Positions 7,801-13,276 of a stretch of DNA of 13,276 bases are shown here, piece after piece. This stretch comes from Cribrihabitans_A pelagius (GTDB lineage: Bacteria; Pseudomonadota; Alphaproteobacteria; Rhodobacterales; Rhodobacteraceae), in the NCBI RefSeq assembly GCF_048820915.1, contig NZ_JBMERR010000041.1:1-13276 (forward strand). Reading direction: 5' to 3'. The notes under the pieces are model-generated. The model was not told the DNA's origin. It worked only from the letters and a program-made list of their open reading frames with translations, and made no database searches. The translations under genes were made by a program, and so were the position numbers. Each line of letters starts with the position of its first letter. The stretch's first letter is position 1.

Positions 7801-8133
7801 TCATAAATGAGACCCCAGACTCATTGAATTGCTTAGCCAGAGGATGACCGCTACGGCGGGAGAGATGGCGGACAAGAACACTTTTGTGCACCTGTCGTAG
7901 CGGGTGGCAGCGCGCCGACAATCCCTGAGCCGACCAATCATGATTTCAAAACGGTTGCGTTACTTGTACTTGCGTTTGTCGTAGCCCCGGTCGGCAATCC
8001 GCCAGGCTGCGACGGGACGGCTGCTTAGGAGCGCCCTTGCGCCGGTGTAGTTGATGATCTGACCAGCGGTCATGAAGAACCGAATGGGGCGGCCAATGGC
8101 GCCTCTGACGGCGTGCAACTTGGCGTTCATGGC
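7801..8133 (-). pseudogene. IS5-family transposase remnant with internal deletion and stop
   Basis: The minus strand from 8133 reads MNAKLHAVRGAIGRPIRFFM, then TGARALLSSRPVAAW and ADRGYD. This is the catalytic core of IS5-family (IS427-like) transposases: KLHAV...GRP...L..GQ...Y.GARALL...L.DRGYD. The frame then jumps directly to KRKYK and a TAA; in intact members a 30-40 residue block separates DRGYD from YDKRRYK, so an internal piece is deleted. After the stop the same frame continues RNRFEIMIGRLRDCRRAATR then YDRCTKVFLSAIS, the family's C-terminus, ending at TGA 7801-7803. The N-terminal half is absent upstream of 8133. The sequence near 7808-7830 (AGACTCATTGAAT) resembles the IS5 end at 13159-13171 (GGACCCATTGATT) and may be the decayed right terminal repeat. 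Not functional. Confidence 0.85.
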
Positions 8134-8343
8134 AGGCGCCCATTCCACGGGCTCCAAACCCAAGCTTTCAAAGAGTTTCGAGCAGAGCCTATAGCCCTAT
8201 TCAACACAAGAGACAGGATTTCTGAAATTTCGGGTATAATGAAGGACTTACTTTGAGCCTCGATGAGACAGATCCGTTTCAGTTCAACCTCATGCCACAG
8301 ATCAAAACCGAAAATGAACGCTGTAATCATTTGAAAATATATA
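8134..8343. other. AT-richer gene-free stretch between IS5 remnant and terminator
   Basis: Counting on to the next gene at 8480, this belongs to a gap of about 350 bases. No frame on either strand gives a protein I can recognise. A 67-residue minus-strand frame (8330-8127) runs into the IS5 remnant out of register and looks spurious. Base composition is clearly lower in GC than the neighbouring phage gene. It may be leftover DNA between two insertion events. Confidence 0.5.
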
Positions 8344-8344
8344 C

Positions 8345-8376
8345 AAAAAATGCTGCACCTCAGTGAGGTGCAGCAT
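8345..8376 (-). terminator. Strong rho-independent terminator for the phage-derived gene pair
   Basis: A perfect 12-bp stem, ATGCTGCACCTC (8350-8361) with GAGGTGCAGCAT (8365-8376), closes a 3-base loop. On the minus strand the stem is followed directly by six T residues (the A-run 8345-8350, the innermost of which can pair). It lies 104 bases past the stop codon of the minus-strand small membrane protein gene, in the right orientation to end that transcript. Confidence 0.9.
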
Positions 8377-8479
8377 GATCGAAAGTTCCGGCGCCGAGTT
8401 TAGAAACTTCGATGCATGTCCCACAACACGGAATGCGTCAGGCGCGAACCGGGGGCTTCTCAATTCAGACTGGATCAGC

Positions 8480-8755
8480 CTAGTCGAAAGGGTCTGGTTC
8501 CCGGCCGCCGGCCAAAGCGGCCCGCCGGGGCGCCTGCAGGTCTCCAACCATCTCGAAGATGCGGGAGCACACTACATCCTCCGGCGTTTCCATATCGGCC
8601 ATCTTCTGCCAGAAATCCTCGTGCCGCGCATCGGCCAGCCGCTTGGCCTCCAGATACTCGGGCGCCGCCTTGAGGCCCTGATTGGAGCCCACCTTATAGG
8701 CGAGACCCAGCGCCACGCCGACGGCCCCGGCCAGTATGATGTCGCTGGTTTTCAC
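8480..8755 (-). CDS. Small membrane-anchored protein, phage-associated, unknown function
   Basis: 91 residues from GTG 8755, translationally coupled to the preceding gene through a GTGA overlap (start 8755, upstream stop 8752-8754). The N-terminus DIILAGAVGVALGLAYKVGS (residues 5-24) is a single hydrophobic segment, predicted to span the inner membrane with a short N-terminal tail. The rest is charged and probably helical (EYLEAKRLADARHEDFWQKM), ending in a Pro/Asp-rich tail. I do not recognise a family. Its coupling to the C-terminus of a phage polyvalent protein suggests a structural or ejection-related phage protein, but nothing in the sequence proves it. The terminator downstream ends the unit. 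Confidence 0.6.
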   Translation of the reverse strand: MKTSDIILAGAVGVALGLAYKVGSNQGLKAAPEYLEAKRLADARHEDFWQKMADMETPEDVVCSRIFEMVGDLQAPRRAALAGGREPDPFD

Positions 8756-10344
8756 TCGGCTTGTGGCCCGATGCGCTCAATGAACCTCTTGTTGAACTGC
8801 AGATAGACCTCGTTGCGGGCTTCCTTCAAGGGACGCAGCTTGGCCTCCCGTTCCCGGCCGCTCAGCGTCTCATCAGCATAGATGGCATCCATCTGGCCGC
8901 TGATGGCATTGCGCCGCTTGTCCGCCTGCCGCAGGGACACCCAAAGCGCATTCAGATCCTTCATCTCCTGCGTCATCGGGTATCCAATCTCCTCGGCCCG
9001 CTTCTCCTGCGCCCGCGCCTCCCGCACCGCATCGCGGAACTCAAAATAGCGGTTCTGGTTCAGAAAGTCACCGCTTTCGGTGTAGAGCACACGGGCAATC
9101 GGAACTTCATAGGCCTCGGTCTCGCCCAGCGTACCCTCGGCGGTGCGCTCCGCCAGACCGTACATTTTGCCCGCGAAACGCCCGGCACCGCCGGTCATGA
9201 ACTTGAAGTAGCGGTCGATGTACTCCGGCGACACATAAAGGATGCCGGGCTCCAGCGGCGAGCCGCCGGTGGCGGTATTGAGGCCCTGCGCGAGGGCGCG
9301 CGACGGCGCGCTGGCGTTGTACTCCTTGTAGGACTGCGGGCCGTAGTCTCCATAGGGGTTTTCCGGGCGGATCGGTCGGCCCAGCCAGTCCCGGTTGTTG
9401 TCGAACTCGTTGGCGAAATCCGGAACCGTCGGCGCCAGCATCGAGAACCCGTCCTCGCCGGAGATGGGAGAGTACGCACCAATCGTTGCCTGGAGCAGCT
9501 GGCCCGCCGCCTCCGCCGGGGACTTCACGCCCCGCACGATCTTGCCCAGCTGCTGCCCGGCAAAGAAGAAGACGTTGCAGCCATAGGGCGGCGAGATCGT
9601 GACATAGCCTTCTTCGGTCAGCGGCGTTGCCACGATGATGTTGCGTTCGGACTTGTAGGCGGGCAGCTGGTCATACTCCAGCTCGCCATCCTCATCCTCG
9701 GCCGAGAGCATTGCTGCCAGCAGGTCGTTGGCGAAGCCGAACAGGATCATGCCGCCGACGATACCCTGCACCTGCTTGGACCTCATCGCCTTCAGGATGA
9801 CGTGGGAGCCCTGATTGGCGGCATTGGCGAAGGGAGACCAGGCGTGCATGCTGGCACCGATTTCGCCGCGGCGGTTGAAGTTGACGGTAAGGTTCTTCGC
9901 CAGGCTGGCGGCATCGGCCTTGCTCCAGCCGTTGCGCCGCGCCTCGGCGTAGCTCTCGAAGGCCCGCGCGGTCATCTCCGGCATGGTCGCAAAGAAGGGC
10001 TTGCTCTTGCGCTGGTCGGCCACGGCCGAACGCACCTTCAGCCCACCCTTGCGAACAAGGCTCATCAGCCCGTCAAATGCCGCGACCAGCTCTGGCCGGA
10101 TGCCATCGCTCAAGGTGCTGGTCCGAACCTCGGTGAGCAGGAGCGCGGACTTGCCGCCCTGGCGCGCGAAATAGTGGTCCATCGCGTGCCACCACTCATG
10201 CGCCAGAGATCCGGCGCCTTGGCCTTTCGTGAGGTTGATCACCACCTCGCCGGGCTCGTAATGCGCCGCCGCCTTGCGGCCGGAGCCGCGGGCGCCGAAA
10301 GCAAGACCCAGCTCACCGTTCAGAGATAGAGCTTTCGGAGGCAC
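8752..10344 (-). pseudogene. C-terminal part of a phage/conjugative polyvalent protein with zincin-like HEXXH motif
   Basis: About 530 residues from GTG 10344; the frame stays open only to a TGA at 10378-10380, with no ATG. Residues 5-60 (LSLNGELGLAFGARG, HYEPGEVVINLTKGQGAGSL, then AHEWWHAMDHYF) match the zincin-like module of large polyvalent proteins (LPD1-type, from memory of that literature). The metal site would be H49-E50-x-x-H53, with a candidate third ligand in RAFESYAE. Residues 170-430 (NAANQGSHVILKAM ... ILFGFANDLLAAMLS ... NEFDNNRDWLGRPI) resemble the C-terminal domain common in large phage virion proteins (LPD38-like). A Lys/Glu-rich helical tail follows. Relatives are usually thousands of residues long and carried into the host with phage or plasmid DNA, so this is a 5'-truncated remnant whose body is gone. 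It is coupled to the small membrane gene downstream. Expression of the fragment is uncertain. Confidence 0.65.
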
Positions 10345-10359
10345 GTTGATTATCCCCGC

Positions 10360-11421
10360 TTGAAGTACCTGAGCGCATCAGGGCGCTTCCCGAGCGGAAA
10401 CCCCCGGTTCTACTTCCGCCCGCCTGGGCAAAAGGGCATCCCGATGCCCGACGCGCCAAAGGACAGCCCGGCCTTCCTGAAAGCCTACCTTGCAGCGGCG
10501 GAAGGGGTCGGGCACCACCCTGCCCCTAATCACGCCTCCGGCTCGCTGGGCTGGGCAATCCGCGCCTACTTCGCCTCCGAGGAGTTCAAGGCCCTCGCGG
10601 CCATGACGCGCCAGCAGCGCCGCCGCATCCTGGAGGCCATCGAGGACGGCTACGGCCGCGCCCCCTAAGCCGGCGTCCAGGCCAAGCACATCCGAATGGA
10701 CTTGTCCAAGCTGGACGCGCACCCGGCGAACAACCGGCTCAAGTGCTGGCGGGCGCTGTTCAAGTGGCTGCACGGCCGCGGAATGATCGACGTGGACCCG
10801 GCGGCCCATGTGCTTCCGCGCAAGGCCCCCAAGAGCGAGGGGCACACAGCCTGGACGCGGGCGGATCTCGAGACCTTCCGGGACCACTGGCCGCATGACA
10901 CCCCGCAGCGCCTCTGCATGAAACTGCTCTACCGCTCCTGCGCCGCGATGGTGGACGCCTGCCGGATCGGGCCGGGAATGGTGAAGGGCGGGTGGCTGAC
11001 GATGCAGCGCAGCAAGAGCCTCAGCCTTGCTGTCATTCCGTGGACCGCCGAGACCGCGCCTGACTGGTTCGAGTGGACCGGCGATCTGGACAAATGCCTG
11101 GAAGCCGCCCCGCGCCACAGGACCTACATCATCACCGCGAGCGGGAAACCGCGATCCGAGAAGGCCGCATCGCAATGGTTCTCCAAGGCATGCCGGGCCG
11201 CGGGCCTGGGAGAGGGCAAGAGCGCCCACGGGCTGCGCAAGCTGCGCGCGTCGATGCTGCGGGAAAACGGCGCGACCGAAGATCAGCGCAAGGCAATTCT
11301 CGGGCACGAGACCGGTGCGGAAGCCGAGCACTACAGCAAATCGGCTGACCTGCGGCGGGTCATTTCGGGAACAGAATTTCCAACTCCGCCCAACCAAGTT
11401 CCAACTTTTCGCGGTAAATAG
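10360..11421 (+). pseudogene. Tyrosine recombinase (integrase) interrupted by an in-frame TAA
   Basis: The frame is open from 10330 with TTG at 10360 as first usable start; no good ATG with a ribosome site is present, so the 5' end may be lost. The first part (YLSASGRFPSGNPRFYFRPP ... LKAYLAAAEG) is the N-terminal arm and the start of the core-binding domain of roseobacter-type integrases. A TAA at 10666-10668 stops it, and the same frame continues as AGVQAKHIRMDLSKLDAHP through a complete catalytic domain to the stop at 11419-11421. With M1 at 10696, that domain has H178-G-L-R181, H204 in ILGHETG and the nucleophile Tyr213 in EHYSKSAD. The first catalytic arginine is not recognisable: the segment reads LLYRSCAAMVDACR. 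Its 3' end lies 28 bp from the 3' end of tRNA-Arg, as in tRNA-targeting islands. The protein from 10696 alone would lack most DNA-binding arms. Confidence 0.82.
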
Positions 11422-11449
11422 CTGAAAACAAAGGCGCAAAATTTGGAGG

Positions 11450-11526
11450 TGGCGATCCCTGAAGGACTCGAACCCTCAACCTGCTGATTAGAAGTCAGCT
11501 GCTCTATCCAGTTGAGCTAAGGGACC
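11450..11526 (-). tRNA. tRNA-Arg (anticodon TCT)
   Basis: A full cloverleaf can be folded on the minus strand. The acceptor stem is GGTCCCT with AGGGATC (one G-U). The D stem is GCTC/GAGC. The anticodon stem GCTGA/TCAGC holds the loop CTTCTAA, hence anticodon TCT, reading AGA. The T arm is GAGGG-TTCGAGT-CCTTC. The discriminator G is followed by an encoded CCA (revcomp 11450-11452). It appears intact although an integrase lies next to its 3' end, as expected when an island restores the tRNA 3' part on integration. Its 3' half is the likely attachment site of the remnant element. Confidence 0.95.
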
Positions 11527-11561
11527 GCTTGGCGCCAGTTATGACAGCCAGGCAAGCCGGG

Positions 11562-12083
11562 TCAAGCCGCGCCGGGCAGGGGCAGGTGCATAAAGACGGA
11601 CCAGGGGTCCTCGGTGTAGCCCTCGAACGGCGGGCACTCGGCGAAACCGTAAGCCTCGTATAGCTTACGGGCGGGCAGGAATTCGGCAGTGGAGCCGGTT
11701 TCCAGGTAGACACCGGAGGCGCCCGCCGTGCGCGCCCGGGCCAGTAGGAACTCCAGCATGGCGCGCCCGGCGCCGCTGCCCCGCGCCTCTGCCGCGGTGT
11801 GCATGGACTTCAGCTCGCAGACGCTGCCCGAAAGCATTTTCAGCGCGCCCATGGCAATCGCCGTGCCGCCCTGGCGCAGCAGGAAAAACGCCACCTCCGG
11901 CGCTTCCAGACCGCTGCCGTCCAGCGCGTGGCAGCTTTCGGCGGGGGATTGCGCGGCCATCTGCGCCAGATGCCGCCGGATCAGCGCCACGGCCTCCGGT
12001 GCAGCGGGGCTTTCGCGGGTGATGGCAAAGCCGCCCCCCTGCTTGCCTGTTTCACCAGCGGTTATCGGGCGCGTCTCCACCAT
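11562..12083 (-). CDS. GNAT-family N-acetyltransferase
   Basis: 173 residues from ATG 12083, with GGAG nine bases upstream. The core is a GNAT acetyl-CoA fold. FFLLRQGGTAIAMGALKML is strands 3-4. ELKSMHTAAEARGSGAGRAM (residues 90-109) is motif A, with the pyrophosphate-binding loop (R/Q-x-x-G-x-G/A pattern) reading ARGSGAGRA. YLETGSTAEFLPARKLYEAY then GF is motif B. The closing CPPFEGYTEDPWSVFMHLPL is typical of the YsnE-like subgroup of cytosolic GNATs, whose substrates are largely unknown. It lies 35 bp upstream of the tRNA on the same strand. It appears to be a chromosomal gene outside the island remnant. The acceptor substrate cannot be inferred. Confidence 0.88.
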   Translation of the reverse strand: MVETRPITAGETGKQGGGFAITRESPAAPEAVALIRRHLAQMAAQSPAESCHALDGSGLEAPEVAFFLLRQGGTAIAMGALKMLSGSVCELKSMHTAAEARGSGAGRAMLEFLLARARTAGASGVYLETGSTAEFLPARKLYEAYGFAECPPFEGYTEDPWSVFMHLPLPGAA

Positions 12084-12181
12084 GGATGCGGACTCCTAAA
12101 TCATCTCAGGCACTTGCAGATCCAATTCCGAAGCGCGCGGCACGAGTTCGCACCGAATCGGGTGCCAGACGCAATGGGAAA

Positions 12182-12249
12182 CCTTCCGACGGAAGGAAAA
12201 AGACCCACAGAAGGCGAAGCTTAATACAGTGCGGGCGGCCTTTGCCCGC
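12182..12249 (-). terminator. Two hairpins downstream of the hydrolase gene, possible terminator region
   Basis: GCGGGC (12231-12236) pairs with GCCCGC (12244-12249) just past the hydrolase stop at 12258. CCTTCCG-A-CGGAAGG (12182-12196) is a second perfect stem. On the minus strand only TTT follows the second stem and no T-run follows the first, so termination would be inefficient or factor-assisted. The rest of this 174-base gap holds nothing recognisable. Confidence 0.35.
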
Positions 12250-12257
12250 CAAAGAGG

Positions 12258-13052
12258 CTACCCGGGCAGTTCCGCCGCGCTCCACGCCGCCACGGCATCG
12301 CACGTGGCCGCCAGGTGCTCTTCGTGGCTGCGCCCGGTGACACGCTTGCGCGGTTTCAGGTCGTGATCGCCGTCCTCCAGCCACTTGAGGGTGATGCTCT
12401 GCGAAAGCCCGTAGCCCGCGACCTCCTCCCTGGTTCCGAACGGGTCCCGGCTGCCCTGGCAGATCAGCGCGGGCACACTCAACGCCGCCAGATGGGCGGT
12501 GCGCAGCTTTTCCGGCTTGCCTTGCGGGTGGAACGGGTAGCCGAGGCAGAGGAGCCCCGAAATACGGCCCCGGGCGCAGAGGTCATCGGCAATGAGGCTG
12601 GCAACCCGGCCGCCCATGCTCTTGCCGCCGATGATCAGCGGGCCTTCACAGGCAAGCGCATCCGCGGCCTTCAGGTATTCCTCCTGCAACACTTCGATCT
12701 TCGGCGGGGGGCGCTTGGGGCCTCCCGTCCGCCGCGCGGCCATGTAGGCAAACTCGAATCGCGCAACGCGCAGGCCGCGTGCGGCGAGGCCTTCGGCGAT
12801 CGCCGCCATGAAGGCCGTATCCATCGCAGCACCGGCCCCATGGGCAAGCAGCACCGTCGCCCGCCCCGCCTCATCGCCGTTCAGAAGAAAATGGACCCCG
12901 CCGATGTTGTGCCCTCCGGATACAGGGACGGCGCCCAAGGGGACGCTCTTCAGGTTTACCGCAACTCTGCCTCGCCGCACTTCGCCCGGATTGCGCGGCA
13001 CTATTGGGCCGGTATATTGCGGCTCTGTAAGTCGGGGCAAAGTTGTCTCCAT
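12258..13052 (-). CDS. Alpha/beta hydrolase, KANL3/Tex30-like family
   Basis: 264 residues from ATG 13052. The hydrolase domain begins near residue 54: FLLNGDEAGRATVLLAHGAG contains the first strand and the oxyanion-side HGAG loop. GGKSMGGR (142-149) is the nucleophile elbow with Ser145. QGSRDPFG places Asp203 and DGDHDLKP places His230, completing a Ser-Asp-His triad. The layout, with LGYPFHPQGKPEKLRTAHL before the last strands, matches the KANL3/Tex30-like bacterial hydrolases, cytosolic enzymes of unknown substrate and usually 210-220 aa. The extra 50 N-terminal residues have no clear ribosome site before ATG 13052. GTG at codon 25 is an alternative, and GGAGGG near codon 45 precedes no standard start. 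The start is therefore uncertain. Confidence 0.85.
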   Translation of the reverse strand: METTLPRLTEPQYTGPIVPRNPGEVRRGRVAVNLKSVPLGAVPVSGGHNIGGVHFLLNGDEAGRATVLLAHGAGAAMDTAFMAAIAEGLAARGLRVARFEFAYMAARRTGGPKRPPPKIEVLQEEYLKAADALACEGPLIIGGKSMGGRVASLIADDLCARGRISGLLCLGYPFHPQGKPEKLRTAHLAALSVPALICQGSRDPFGTREEVAGYGLSQSITLKWLEDGDHDLKPRKRVTGRSHEEHLAATCDAVAAWSAAELPG

Positions 13053-13150
13053 GTGACTGGAAAAACATCATAAATTCAATTGCTTATTTTCGGCCATTCA
13101 GTGCTGGGAGTAAAGATGTCGCGGAATTCGGGGTAAGATCGCGCGAAGTC

Positions 13151-13215
13151 TAGGGTCAGGACCCATTGATTTTCGGCTATCGGCATGATTCACGGCTCGA
13201 AAACGAGCGGTGACC
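13151..13215 (+). mobile_element. Left end of an IS5-family element
   Basis: TAGGGTCAGGACCCATTGAT (13151-13170) directly precedes an IS5-type transposase start by about 45 bases, as terminal inverted repeats of this group do. It contains GGGTC-AG-GACCC. GCTCG-AAAA-CGAGC (13195-13208) forms a small hairpin close to the start codon, a placement that can reduce translation read in from outside. The right end lies beyond the window, so the repeat cannot be paired here. The likely insertion target is around CTAG/TA at 13150-13153. Confidence 0.6.
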
Positions 13216-13276
13216 ATGTCTGATCTTTTCTGGCTAACTGACGCGCAGATGGCGCGCCTTGAGCCTTTCTTCCCCA
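13216..13276 (+). CDS. IS5-family transposase, N-terminal fragment (runs off the window)
   Basis: From ATG 13216 (GGTG just upstream) the visible residues read MSDLFWLTDAQMARLEPFFP, a very characteristic start of IS5-family (IS427-like) transposases common in alphaproteobacteria. Only the N-terminal helix-turn-helix part is visible; the DDE catalytic domain is outside the window. The remnant at 7801-8133 appears to be a decayed C-terminal half of the same subgroup. Confidence 0.88.
   Translation, partial: MSDLFWLTDAQMARLEPFFP

Noticed and set aside
8761..10329. A 522-codon open frame on the plus strand antisense to the phage polyvalent protein
   Set aside because: It mirrors the minus-strand gene almost exactly, is Arg/Gly/Leu-rich without domain structure, and the opposite strand has clear domains. 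It is a GC-rich shadow frame.
10378..11439. A 353-codon minus-strand open frame across the integrase
   Set aside because: It runs antisense to recognisable integrase motifs, and its composition (Pro, Arg, Gly, Ala) is that of a shadow frame.
12315..13073. A 252-codon plus-strand open frame across the hydrolase
   Set aside because: It is antisense to a gene with a complete Ser-Asp-His triad and shows no recognisable protein features.

Overview
The window looks like an accessory region of an alphaproteobacterial chromosome. The closest fit is a marine Rhodobacteraceae (roseobacter-type) bacterium. This rests on protein style (VCBS-repeat surface protein with a LuxR regulator, roseobacter-type integrase and IS families, GC-rich coding) and is not a database result. 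Both edges cut through insertion sequences: an IS110-family transposase start at the left (minus strand) and an IS5-family transposase start at the right (plus strand).

Left part (1-2900). After the IS110 fragment and a gene-free leader with a compound inverted repeat comes a 798-residue protein. It has Cys-rich zinc-ribbon-like elements, a helix-turn-helix-like stretch and a core that resembles IS1/IS1595-type DDE transposases, but by eye the catalytic positions appear substituted. It is the least familiar gene here.

Middle part (2895-7694, minus strand). A LuxR-type regulator lies 87 bp upstream of a large VCBS/cadherin-like repeat protein, probably secreted or surface-attached, that carries four near-identical 104-residue modules. 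Its reading frame ends at a TGA and continues, still in frame, into a scrambled remnant of an IS256-family transposase and then into a beta-rich tail ending in DNFVFLF. A mobile element has therefore probably broken this gene near its 3' end.

Remnant zone (7800-11526). An IS5-family transposase remnant with an internal deletion is followed by a strong intrinsic terminator. That terminator ends a two-gene minus-strand unit: a truncated phage 'polyvalent' protein with a zincin-like HEXXH motif and a small membrane protein. A tyrosine recombinase lies head-to-head with the phage gene; it is interrupted by an in-frame TAA and ends 28 bp from the 3' end of a tRNA-Arg(TCT). The arrangement reads as the collapsed end of a tRNA-integrated prophage or genomic island, with both head-to-head genes losing their 5' ends near one junction at about 10330-10348.

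Right part (11527-13276). Beyond the tRNA the sequence looks like ordinary chromosome: a GNAT acetyltransferase and a KANL3/Tex30-like alpha/beta hydrolase, both on the minus strand. The window then enters an IS5-family element whose left end and transposase start are visible. No complete, clearly functional new system is evident. The best candidates for a second look are the atypical transposase-like protein, the interrupted VCBS gene with its regulator, and the phage-derived zincin fragment.
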